Shown in pieces: positions 1 to 10,427 of a DNA stretch of 64,000 nt. The stretch is from Madurella fahalii. Its lineage: Eukaryota; Ascomycota; Sordariomycetes; Sordariales. The position numbers were made by a program, and so were the translations under genes. The notes under the pieces are model-generated. The model ran no database searches. It had not been told where the DNA came from and worked only from the letters and a program-made list of their open reading frames with translations. The stretch lies in assembly GCA_029876055.1 (NCBI GenBank), contig CM056876.1:3100001-3164000 (forward strand), read 5' to 3'. Within the stretch, counting starts at the first letter, position 1, and each line of letters opens with the position of its first letter.

Positions 1-2050
1 GCTTCAGGCCGCGGTTGGCCCGGCCTGTCTTGCACCACTCGTTGGCGCACCATTTCTTTCCACACCCACTCATGAGCTGCGTAAGGTATCGTCTCTCGAT
101 CCGCCGCCGTAGCGCCTTGCCTTCGGGGTCATGCATGTTCACGTAGAGCGGGGAGAAACACAGGCTGCAGAGGCCCAGATCGTTTCCGGGCCCCTGACCC
201 ATGCGGGTTCCGCCATTGACCTGACCGCGGGGTCCAATCCCATGAAGGGTCCGCCCGCAGAGCTCGTCTCTGCACACCTCTGGCTTCGACCGCGTGGCCT
301 TATCCAATTCGTGGTTGGCCGCGTGTGCGGCCATGTCGCGAAGCCGTACTATAGCGCCGCAGAGGTGGCAGTCTGTCGTCCGTGCTCCGTCGGCTCTCTC
401 GTGGGCCGTCAGGCCAGAGACGGCGGTCTGGGCTTCGGATGACGGGTCGAGGGGGTCGCCTTCCTGCGGCACCTCGAGGTGGCAGAATTGGCAGAGGATG
501 ACTTTGCCAGGACAGATAGTTGTGCGGTGCCGGGCTAGCTCTGGTAGAGATGGGAATGTGAAGGGCGTAGATGGTCCGCATGAAGGACAGGTATGCTGCG
601 TGTGTTGAACGTAATCGTGCTTGCTTTTGCTATCGGGGTTAGACCCGTATGCTTCCGGGTGTGTAGGGCAGTGCCAGTGGTTCTCCCACTCTTCGGACTT
701 CTTCTGGAATACGTTTTTACATTGCGGGCAAACAACGTTGTTCCTTAGGCAAAAGTTCTCGTGGAGCACCATAGTCCGCTTTGGTATCATCTGCAGGCAG
801 TTTCTGCACCGCTCCTCATCCGCGGATTGGGGTGATGGGCTGGTAAGGTCAACGGATTTTGCGGCGGAGTCGGGTGCATCGATTGCCCTAGCACGAAGAG
901 TGTAGCGGCGCGGATCCGGCCCAGAAGGATCTCGGCCCGGAAGTGAGAAGCCGTGGACAGAGATCAAAAGGCTCTCCGCCGCTTCAAGTTCCACATTTCT
1001 GGGCTGGATAACGATTCGCTTCACGCCGTCCTTCGGCGACGAGAAATCCCCAAAAATGTGCTCACTGTCCCGCGGTAACGCCCGTTGGCGGTTGGTCTTG
1101 GGGCTCACAAAAAGATCAACTTCTTCGTCGCCGTGTATGAATAACTCGATGGCGATATCGCGAGATTTGTCCCAGGACGGCAATTCGTAATCGACATAAT
1201 CCCCTTCCAGAACTTGGCCCTCGACATCCTTCCAGATATCGATTGTGTGTCCGACGGAGCTGCCGCTGGCTGTTCCGGGCACCTGCTGCGCCTTGGCAGC
1301 TATCTGGCGCAGCGTTTCCCGCGCCTGTTCCTCGTTAAGCGGTTCGATATCGACCTCAAGATCAGTGTCAACCACGCATATGCCGTCTCCTCCGGGCTCG
1401 AATTTGTCTGCCAGAAAACGAAACTCCTCTCCTTTCACGCCCTGAACTGACAACATCGAGTCTTTTGTGAGTGTGGTGAAGTTCGCGCGGAGCTGTCTCT
1501 CGAGAAGAGATTTCCAATCATCGGGGTTATAGCCAGCCTCAAGGGGTCGTAAGCGCACATAGGTCCCCTTAGGTAGCTGCCTCGCTTTGACAAGAACCTC
1601 CACCCCACCATGTCCAGGCTCGCCGTCCCCATCGCCCGGTATTGTTTCTTGTATGTGGGACTCTTGAAGCCCCAATGCGTCGAATAGGTACGGACTTAGA
1701 GCGATCTCGCCCTCACTCGCAGAGAACTCGCGGATTCCTGCAAAGACTGCGTTCCCGTTCTTTTGGTTGACAAGCTGGAACATAAGCGGGTGGGGTAGCT
1801 GTTGGTAGCTCTCGCGGTACTGAGGGCGCTCTCGCCGGGCGTCGGCGACAGAGTATGGGTTGAAGGGATCGAAAGCGGTAAACGTATGCGATGTTGAAGG
1901 ACCCGTGGCAGGGGCGGCGGCGAGCAGCTGCTCGAGGGCGGACTGAGGTAGCAGAATCTTGTCCCCTCGTAGATTCTTGCTTGCGACACGTGTAGGGTGG
2001 GCAACGCGCAACGATGCCCGCCAGTCCAGTTGTATCGGTTGATCGGCCAT
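1..2050 (-). CDS. Ufd1-domain protein with zinc fingers and an AZUL-like C-terminus (3' end cut by window edge)
   Basis: One uninterrupted frame runs from an ATG at 2050 to the left edge of the window (683 codons, no stop), so the C-terminus is missing. The N-terminal third is a Ufd1-type fold: I read GDKILLPQSALEQLL, LPHPLMFQLVNQKNGNAVF and a following LSPYLFDALG stretch, then RQLRANFTTLTKDSMLSVQG. The middle is acidic and probably a beta-sandwich. From about residue 400 several Cys/His pairs follow (CRNCLQM, CPQCKNVF, CPSCGP, CQFCHLEV, CHLCGAIV), resembling C2H2 or TRAF-like fingers. The last visible part, QLMSGCGKKWCANEWCKTG, matches the AZUL zinc-finger pattern of Ube3a-type ligases. Plant PRLI-interacting factor K has a similar Ufd1 plus zinc-finger build. 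Inferred role: Cdc48/ubiquitin-linked protein quality control. It diverges from the F-box gene across a 1.35 kb gap. Confidence 0.85.
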   Translation of the reverse strand, partial: MADQPIQLDWRASLRVAHPTRVASKNLRGDKILLPQSALEQLLAAAPATGPSTSHTFTAFDPFNPYSVADARRERPQYRESYQQLPHPLMFQLVNQKNGNAVFAGIREFSASEGEIALSPYLFDALGLQESHIQETIPGDGDGEPGHGGVEVLVKARQLPKGTYVRLRPLEAGYNPDDWKSLLERQLRANFTTLTKDSMLSVQGVKGEEFRFLADKFEPGGDGICVVDTDLEVDIEPLNEEQARETLRQIAAKAQQVPGTASGSSVGHTIDIWKDVEGQVLEGDYVDYELPSWDKSRDIAIELFIHGDEEVDLFVSPKTNRQRALPRDSEHIFGDFSSPKDGVKRIVIQPRNVELEAAESLLISVHGFSLPGRDPSGPDPRRYTLRARAIDAPDSAAKSVDLTSPSPQSADEERCRNCLQMIPKRTMVLHENFCLRNNVVCPQCKNVFQKKSEEWENHWHCPTHPEAYGSNPDSKSKHDYVQHTQHTCPSCGPSTPFTFPSLPELARHRTTICPGKVILCQFCHLEVPQEGDPLDPSSEAQTAVSGLTAHERADGARTTDCHLCGAIVRLRDMAAHAANHELDKATRSKPEVCRDELCGRTLHGIGPRGQVNGGTRMGQGPGNDLGLCSLCFSPLYVNMHDPEGKALRRRIERRYLTQLMSGCGKKWCANEWCKTGRANRGLK

Positions 2051-3404
2051 CTCGAGTAGTTGCGTCTAAAGTGTCGAGTCGCGCACGCCTGTGCGACGCC
2101 GAGGAGGACCGAGTCCAAGACAATGGAGGTAGTCGCGCGCGTAGGAAAACAACTTCCGGAGATGACTATTCAGGTCGGGAGGCCGTGAGAAGCTCAAGTA
2201 TCATTGCCACAAGCCAAACGCCATCGATGGTTACAAATGCGCCGGGCTGTTGGGAGTGGCTGCGCAGAATCAGTCAGCCGCTTCTTGGAGGTTCCACGTT
2301 CGTCATCGGGGCGTTGGAGCCCCGCCCCCGGTCATCGGGCGGGGCACCGAGCCTTGTACTGTACCACTAACAGGCGGGTTCGATGGGGAGTGCGACATCC
2401 GAACCATTTCCAAAGTTCCACCTTCAGTTCTGACGGGAGCCTCAGAACTCGCGAATCATGGGCACCAAGATCAGATTCTTCCCTATCGGTGCTACTGTTG
2501 CCCTCTCGAGCGGACATCCTTCATATTCCCGACCCCACTTCCTTAGAGAGTGGTGGGGAAGCCCCCCGCGGCCCAAGGATGCCACACCAAATCGGGGCAC
2601 GCCCAGCCGGCGCCGTCAACTGGGGCGGGGTGCTGCACCAGAGCTTAGCTCGATCCGCCGGAGATCATATGAGTTCTCGATAAGATCAAGGACGGGAGCT
2701 GTTTGCCTGTCTGCCCTTATGTTGCCCGCTTTCTGCTGGGACACGTGTCCCGCACGTCGTTGGCCACCCTGAACTGTTCGTGCGACTCGCCACACAAGCC
2801 CCGCGGAGCAATGCAGAAGCGCCGTCAAGGCGGGGTCCAAAGAAGCTCTTCTCGGGGTCAAGGCTCTCCCAGCGCTAAGGCCGGCTAAACAAGCATGTAA
2901 CCCCTTTGACACAGGCGCACTAGCACTTCACGGAATTGTCGATTAACATCGCGGATCTCGCTCGCGGGGTGAGATGACAGCTGTCTACACTTAGACAGGA
3001 AGCCTTGCCAACCAAGACCTCGGATGCAATCTCTCCCCTGATTTTGATATCTCGCGATCATCGTTGCCCATACCTGTTAGGGGTTCCCAGCACCATGGGT
3101 GTTTTACGCCCGGGCCCGAACCCCGGCTGGTTGATCGACTCGCCCTGTCTCATCGGCCCACATCCCGTCCCTAACACCGCCCTTGACGGTCTCGGTGTTT
3201 GTGAGCCGCACTTCCGGTCTTGGTACGACCGGGCCATCCCCCCAGTCTCAATATATTTATTGGCCCAAAGCGCCCGCGACCGAACCCCTCCAACACCACA
3301 GCTTTTGTTCTTGCCATCCTCGCGGTCAAGGTGTCCAGCGTGGGGTACTGCATCCCGGCGACCCTATCCAAGGTGACCTTGACGACCATCACCACCAGCC
3401 TACG
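2051..3404. other. intergenic, divergent promoter region
   Basis: This 1.35 kb lies between the starts of the divergent Ufd1-domain and F-box genes. Open frames exist on both strands but none resembles a known protein, and none has coherent splice structure. I see no clear repeat or TATA element. Confidence 0.5.
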
Positions 3405-5532
3405 ATGACCCAGGCCTGCGAGGCTCGCACTAGTCTGCCAGCAGAGATTCAACGCAACACCCTGCTCAACCTCCTCGCGAACTCGCTAGTGCTGTCCCAC
3501 ACAGCACCCTACCTTTCGTGTTACGATGTCCTGAACCTCGCGGCCGCGTCGCGGGCCTTCCGCTATCTGGTCTACCACACACCTCAAGTTTTCCGCCGAT
3601 TGGAACTTAGCCGTATCAAGTCGGCCCAGTTCGATGTCGCCGTTGGTATCGATCGTGGCGGGGAGACGTGGCGTAACGTCCAGGTGGACGAGAATTTGAC
3701 CGAAGACGAGTAGGTCCTCGCCTGTCGGCTCCATTCTGCCAGCGTCTCCACTGACTCGCTGTGTCCCCCAAATAGCTTCTACTCGGGTCCTCTGCGAGGT
3801 GTCTTCTCCAGCCTCCGGCGTCTCGATATCCTGAAGGATGTGCAGGTCCTCTCGCTCGATGGCCTGTCGGTCACGGCTGACCTGGTTCACGAAATCCTGA
3901 CCGACCCTTCCTTCTCCGTCCGCATCCTATCCATTCGCGGCGTCAAGAATCTAAACGAGCGCCGGCTTCGGGGCGCTTTGAAGTACGCATGCCGGGAATC
4001 CAGGCCGGCGGGCACTCCGCGAATCAAGGGTTTGTACATTTTTGGACCGAGGGATTCGGCGCCCGAGCCTATGTCCGCGCGCGGAAGCCGGAGTCCGTCG
4101 CCGACCAGCCCCAAGGCGGTGGCTGCGGCATGGAATAACCGGAGCCAGAAGGCCCTAACGGCTGCCCTTGATGAAGAACCGGAAGCATGGTACACTCGCC
4201 GTGGTCAGCAGCGCGTGCCCCTGCGCATCAACCCCGAGTGGGCATCCACTCTAGTCGCATGTGCCGGAATTATTGCCTTTGACTCGGTGCTGTGCACCGG
4301 CCCGAGGCATTTCAACTCGCGTGCGTGGGGGACTATCAATATCGAGGCCCTGAACGCCGCGGGCTCCCCAGCGTCGGCGAACGTGCCACAGTTCAATGTT
4401 GCAACTCATAGTTTGGGCGGGTGCGCCTCGTGTGGCTTGGCGCCCGAGGGCTGGACGGTCTGGGGCGAAGAAGCATTTGCATCCCAGCGTGATTCGGACG
4501 GGAGAAGGACTAGCGACAGTTGCAACACTGATATTGGCAGGTTTCCATTGCTTGCCCCCCCGCCGATGCACTCAGCGAACCTTCGAGTTGCTATGTGTCC
4601 GACCGGCCAGCCTGTGAGGACGATCCCCTTCGCGTCGAGAGGAAAACAACAGCCAGCACGCTTCATTCCACGCTGTTTTGACTGCATCCGAGACCGGTAC
4701 TGCGCAGGATGCCACCGATGGTGGTGCGAGTCATGCTATATCGGACCCTTCGCATCGTCCCCGGGGGGCCAGGCAGGATGGCAAACAGGGGCGGCCGACC
4801 TAGTAAGCAATCCCCCTCCCGACACCAATGCGGCGGGCGTGAACGACAGTCGAGGTGCGATGTACAAAGTGCGAAACGGAACTTGTGTGGGCGGGAAGTG
4901 CTTGCTCCGGTAATCTTGAGCGGCATTGCTTGCTATGAGGGAGCAGGGTGTTCAGAAGCCGCCGGCTCTGCCAAACAGCATCTGGGGCCGAGTTTTGACA
5001 CCACGCCGAGCGGGCCGCGAGACGTGCCTGTCCCCCGTCTGGCGGAAGCTGTTCAAAAGGTCCATGTCCCTCGGGGCTTCCGCTCCGCTGCAAAGCAGCT
5101 GTCCTCAATTGTCGCTGAGAGAAAACAGTTGGCGCTTCCGCCTGAGGCATGTGCTGACGGAGTCTTGATAGGCCCATGTATCCAAGAGCTGCTGGGAGTG
5201 CGGCATGAACGTAAGCTGGCCTGGGCGAAGGGTATTGGAAAGCCGGCACTAACTGCCAGCAGTGCAAGGAATGCATCGACTGCACTCAGCGCATGTGCCA
5301 GAGATGCGGAGGCGGATACTGCCTAATACACAACGAAGGCTCCGATCTCATTGCGGTACGTCGCCCGTGTGCTTGGTTCCATACAGATAATAGCTAACAT
5401 GGGGCATGTATGTTAGTGCGACTGTAAGGCCGCCTGCCCACCCGCGTCTCCGCGACGGCTGGCTCCGTTACTAACATGCATAACTATACAGGGTGCGTCG
5501 GACGGACCCGGCACATGCGAGACCTCTACTGA
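3405..5532 (+). CDS. F-box protein with cysteine-rich zinc-binding C-terminus
   Basis: Start ATG 3405 opens LPAEIQRNTLLNLLANSL and an F-box-like stretch (YLSCYDVLNLAAASRAFRYL), followed by a leucine-rich-repeat-like segment (VQVLSLDGL, VRILSIRGVKNL). The middle carries a C..C pair (CASCGLAPEGW), and RCFDCIRDRYCAGC plus WWCESCY form a dense Cys cluster. A phase-consistent model is exons 3405-3709, 3776-4802, 5172-5210, 5260-5355, 5417-5423 and 5492-5532 (504 aa), ending SCWECGMN, QCKECIDCTQRMCQRCGGGY, ACDWCVGRTRHMRDLY. Exon 5 has only 7 nt. The 369-nt intron at 4803-5171 is long for this window and may hide another small exon, so the join there is the weakest. Likely role: substrate adaptor of an SCF ubiquitin ligase. 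The substrate cannot be guessed. Confidence 0.75.
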
Positions 5533-6578
5533 GCGATGCGGGCGCATCGGCCTGGTCTATGGCCAACATCCCGCATTTGTCGTTCCTCAGAACCTCCCCA
5601 CTCCCCGGGCAGCCCTCTCCGCTCACATATTTGACGCTTAGCTATGTGGCATTGTAATCTCTCGAGACTGGCAACTGTTCCTCCCGGATCCGGTCAATCT
5701 TGTTGGCATATAGTCCCCTTTCCAGTCTTGGATTTGCTCACCAGCACCGCAGTTCCATTGCGTCATGTACTTAGCAGCGAGCGTTTCCATCAGCCGAAAC
5801 TAGCGAGCGTTACTGACGGCTGACGATTTAATGATACCCTTTTGGCTCGAATGTTGGCGGCTCAGCCTAGGCCTGGCTTCTTCTATGGATACTTCGCTAG
5901 GTGATCCGTTATATACTTATGTTATTATTCCTGTTTACTGTGGACAGTAATAGCGAGAACGGTTCTCCCATTTGAGCCACTTTGGAATTGGCTGGCGTTG
6001 GCAACATTGGATGTCAGTGCTGGCGCTGGCCAACGCGTAGGCTAACTAAAATAAGTAGTCTCGTGAAATTGGTCGTCTATCTTGATCCAGCGCTGGAAAA
6101 CCTATACAACATCACGGTACGCAGTAGTCTCAACGACGGCTTGTATGAAACTGAAACACCAATATGCACAATAATGTGCCATCTGTATACGCTAATAGTA
6201 GTCCGAACTAGTATAGCAAAGAGAGAGACGCAGTGACAATTCAAATATCAATACAGCCCAAGCCAACAGCCATGATTACCTATGCAGCCTCGATCCCCAG
6301 ATTGAAGAAGACTCGGACAAGAAACGCGGCGCAATGAAAACCCTATCCAAACCCAATCATATAACCGATCACACCTGACTACCAATGCCACAAGTCCCTC
6401 AAGCAGGCGCTACATAATTCACCCACGGAGGTACTTATATAATATATAATGACCAAACCCAAAAGTCAGCCCAACCCAATAACGATGAGACCAATCAATC
6501 AAACTCCCTAGGAAGACAACAAACGAACGAACGAACGAACGAACCAAGAAAGAAAGAGAGAAAAAAAAGGGAGGACAC
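5533..6578. other. intergenic, no gene seen
   Basis: About 1 kb of comparatively AT-rich DNA between the F-box gene and the 3' end of the peptidase gene. It holds a small perfect hairpin at 5935-5950 (7-bp arms TTACTGT/ACAGTAA, 2-nt loop) and the AACG microsatellite at 6522-6544. No frame shows a recognisable protein. Confidence 0.5.
6522..6544. repeat. (AACG)n tetranucleotide microsatellite
   Basis: Between five and six tandem AACG units, followed by a purine-rich AAGAAAGAAAGAGAG tract. It lies just beyond the stop codon of the peptidase gene, probably in its 3' UTR. Confidence 0.85.
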
Positions 6579-7904
6579 CTAAAGCGACCAAGAAACCAAA
6601 TGGGTATTATTCACCTCCCCGCTCGCGCAGAGGTCGGGGATCTGGAACTGGCTGGCGCCCAGCACGCCGAGGTTGGAGCCGTCGGTGCGCGTGGCGGAGG
6701 CGTCCTCGAACCAGACGTCCGAGAAGGAGGGGAAGCCCGCCAGGGAGCCGCCGTAGTAGGGGCGCTCGACGACCCAGTCGGCGTCGACGCGGGCGAGGGT
6801 GGGGCCGTCGACCACGCTGATTGTGTACGTGTGCATTTTGGACAGGTTGGTGATTGTTCTGTTTTTGTGTATAGAGAACGAAGTTCGGGGGTTGCGGTTA
6901 GTTTCCTTCTTCCTGTTCCGCTTCCAATTTTGGGGAGGGTAAGGTTTATTTGGGGGGGATGGATCAAGAGGGGATGATAGGGGCGGAGGAGGTCCAGGTG
7001 TAGATGGAAATAGAGGGGAAAAAAAAAAAAAAAAAAGGGTAAAAATGAAAGGAGGTGAAGAGAGGTAGGTGAAGATGGGCCGGAGATTGTAAGTGAAGAG
7101 TAGAATAAACAGGGCCGGGGAGGGGGGCCGTAAAAGGGAATGGACTTACACCATCCCAGCAGTGTTAGAGGTTGTGTTGATGGTTACTTCAAACCAGTCG
7201 TATGCTTCGACTATTGTCGCGAACGGGCATAAGTTAGTTAGCCCACTCTGATGGTAGGTTCGATCGTGTGACACTTTACCTGGCATGGATGCAATCATAA
7301 AAGCAGCTTCCGGAACCCACTGCCACCAGGCCTCATTTCTGTCAGGGGTTAGCCAGAGCTCGCCGAGTTGATGTCCAGGGAGGTGGGAGGGGAGACGGAC
7401 TTGGATATGCCAGTGGAGTTGTCGATCTACACGAGAGAGTCGTCAGTTTCTGGGCAACATACGGCTACTCTCAGTACTTACCTTACAAAGCGTCCCAGAT
7501 TGAAGCAGCGCGTTTGTGTAAGTTTCTCCGTCAATGCCCACCCAGGCAGCGACACCCTGCGGATAGGTCGTCACGCCGGCACGTTTACTGCATTGTGGAT
7601 GCTGAAAGTAGCCATGGATATTTTTGATCTGCTTAGTCGAGGGCGTGTAGTTGACGGAACCGCACCAGTTGGCACTATCGACCAGGGCGTTCGACCTGCG
7701 AGTCTTCGTCCTTTGATGACCCGGGGGTGGCGAGCCCCCGCCACGGCTAGGCCGGCTGCGGCCGAATTCAAACGGTACCAGCTTGATCTCGGACTTGGGT
7801 ATCGCTACGCCGTTGCGTGTGGCTTCTACCGTGAAGGTGAGCTCGGCTAGGGCGCTGCGGGCCAAAAGGGCCGAGCCGAGCAGTGCCGCGTGGATCCACC
7901 GCAT
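6579..7904 (-). CDS. secreted glutamic peptidase, family G1 (eqolisin)
   Basis: Five exons join in phase: 7904-7482, 7426-7401, 7338-7280, 7210-7150 and 6858-6579. The product starts with a signal peptide (MRWIHAALLGSALLARSALA), then a short basic pro-region containing RTKTRR. The mature domain shows the family landmarks SANWCGSVNYTP, VAAWVGIDGETYTNALLQSG, NEAWWQWVPEAAF, AYDWFEVTINTTSNTAG and VDADWVVERPYYGGSLAGF. The Glu in ADWVVE fits the known catalytic Glu of scytalidoglutamic peptidase and aspergilloglutamic peptidase, which work at acid pH outside the cell. The pro-region is shorter than in aspergilloglutamic peptidase. The last intron (7149-6859, 291 nt) is long and contains an A18 tract. 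Intron 2 uses a weak GTCCGT donor. The final residues after FQIPDLCASG look poorly conserved, so the 3' end could be spliced differently. Confidence 0.8.
7019..7036. repeat. A18 homopolymer inside the last intron of the G1 peptidase gene
   Basis: Eighteen consecutive A on the + strand (T on the coding strand) within the 291-nt intron. Such runs are prone to length errors in assemblies. Confidence 0.9.
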
Positions 7905-10427
7905 ACTGAGTTTGTTGAGTGGTATCAGGGGGTTGTGTAATATATGACGGGTAGTATGATATTGAGTGCCCAGGAAGCTTAATATATTAACGAGAGCGGC
8001 AGGAAAGGGGGGAACTGCGATGTTGAGAAGCGGAAGCTACGTTGGAACAAGGTCCATGATCGGACGACGTTGAGCTTATCTACTTTGTTTCCGATGCCAC
8101 AGAGCTGCCTCCTACTTCATCTCGGCGAGAGCCCCCCGGGGAGTGACCTAGTGTCTGAGGGCCTGGCGGTGCAAGACCAATTCGCTTAGGACCAGAGTGT
8201 GCCGACAACTACCGGTGAGGTCGCCGCCTGAACCGGGAATGAGCTGAGGCCGGCAGGGGATGATGTCGATATTCCAAGCCAACCTTTCCGTATCGAGATG
8301 TATTGTCCTGGACATCTGGCCGAGAAGGGGGAAGTGGTGCCGCGTCCCCCCACCCACATGGCTGGCGAGGCGGTTCTTGTATGACCGGACCTGAAGTCGA
8401 TGTGTGCCGGAGGCGCAGGCTGATCACCAACTGACTGTTGGCAAGCAGGATGTGATGGTGGTGGTGGTGGTGTGGTCAGAAGAGATGACGGCGGAGCGGC
8501 CGCAGTCCGCAGCACGGGCACTGCCATGACGTTCTATTCGTATCCGGAATGAGTAACTTGATATTCCTTGCCCGCGACCCCCGTGTCCCACACCTCTCTC
8601 TTCCCTCCCCCGATGGATGTTTCCCAGTTCCTGCATTAGGCAGCAGGATTGCAGTCATCAGGACCCCGAGCGGACGGATCCAATATTCTCCTATTCCTTC
8701 GTCCTTCCTCGCTTGGTACGACGCGGGTAGGTATTCTTGGAATCTTGGGATATGGCCGGGGGGGGGAGGAGGGTAGTGTAGCATGCCAAGATCCGAGCTG
8801 TGCCACAACGATCTGTCAGCCGGACAATCTGATGCGGTCCTCGATGGGACTATGACACATGGGAACATGGAGGGCACGACGAGAAGTGCCGATGCGGCAA
8901 GTAAACCGCAGTGGGCGGGCTGTCCGCCTGCCGTCCGAGTCTGAGCGAGCGGAAAGCGAGTCGAGGTCTGAGGGCGCCCAGGTCCGACTGCCAAGCTTGC
9001 CGGAAGCGACACTACACTACGCTACTACTAGGAGGAGGAGGAGTTGTGTGATACGGCGTCGGCAGTGGAGTAGAGGATAGTAGAGTAGCGCTACTTTTTT
9101 ATCGGATACTACGCTGGCGCGTGGGGTGCGACCGGGGCGGGTGACGTGACAGTGGCCGCGTCGCGAAATAATCCCAGCTTCGTCCCGCACACTATTGGCA
9201 GCCTGCGTCGTGATGCCGAGTCTCGGTGGTGCGGGGTCGCTTTTCTGGAGGCTTGCGGGACGGTGTTCGATGCAGACGGGCCATGTTCTTTTGCAGGTGG
9301 AGATCCAAGGAACCTGCGAACTGGTGGGAGCAGGGGAAACAGTTGGAACCAAGTGCCTGTGATGCAGGGCGCCTGCGGTCAGCCCGTTGGCGAAGGATCT
9401 GCCTCGCCGGTGGGTTGCAGCGGGTGCATCGCACCGCAGGCGCATCTTGGGTTCTTAGTGTGCTCGTGTGTCCCTCAGCTGCAAGCTGCAAGGCCCAAAA
9501 TGCGACTTCCCAATTTCAGCTAGGCTGGAGGGTGGCCAATCGTCACCTTCCGCCCCCAGCCGCCAGCGGAATTTAGTCCGGAAGAGAAGGATGCCGAAGG
9601 GACCGAACGTGTACCACCGCGTGGTCATCATCGCCTAGGGTAAAGGGTAGGTAGTATTCCTACTACCGCGCCCTTAGTAGCACCTACCGTAGCTAGATTC
9701 TTGTACGAGGCGTCAGCCACAACGCGAGCACCCCCCCCCCCCTTCCCCCTGATGTATGTAATAGGGGCTGGTCAATTATCTTAGTCAATCCATTATCAAT
9801 AGGCACTAACCGTTGACGGTGCAGCCGTCCCACGCATGTGACGACGCCGTTGTGGACCAAGCAGCTGAGAACGTGCACAAGCCAGAGATAGTTGCCAATA
9901 AAATTTCCCGTTTCTGCTTGCTGCAGTATCGTTTCTTTCCCGAAGCATCCTCCAGCCGCTTCCGACCCAGCGCAAATTAGGTTTTCGGCTGAGGTAGCAA
10001 GGCAGATCCGGACAGGCCATCGCCCCAGCAGCCTAGCAGGCGCTTTGGTGGCCGCCAGATCCTGAGTCCCGACGTTGCGAGGATTCACAGCTTCGTAGAT
10101 CTTCCTCATGTGGGACTAGTGCCATGCCAAGATGTGATGCAGTGAAAGAACACGTACAGTATACCAGCATCTCCATTATGTATGGCGCAAGTTATGAATT
10201 CAGCCTTCGCTTGTTGGATACCTTACCCTATCCGACGGCCCTGGAACTTATTACTTTACCGTAGCATTAGCACTTACCTACAGTGTACAGTACATGCATG
10301 TCGCAACCACCCAACCTTGACGCCAAGGCCTGTCAATCAGCCGCAATCGATTCCCAGGAGAGACGCATGCATGTCTCGCTAGACCGGCTTGTTCAAGTGT
10401 GGCCCGGGTAGGAGCAACGGCTAGCCC
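7905..10427. other. large intergenic region, no supported gene
   Basis: About 2.5 kb between the start of the peptidase gene (7904, minus) and the stop of the MFS permease (10428, minus). Frames of up to 178 codons occur on both strands but none has family-like motifs. It holds a GGT run at 8457-8472, a G-rich stretch near 8759, an AGG run near 9031, a C12 run at 9731-9742 and an imperfect inverted repeat near 9647-9667 (GGTAGGTAG / CTACTACC). Confidence 0.5.

Noticed and set aside
8476..10109. Frames of 125-178 codons on both strands in the 8-10 kb gap.
   Set aside because: None shows a domain, signal peptide or plausible splice partner, and they overlap one another in different frames.
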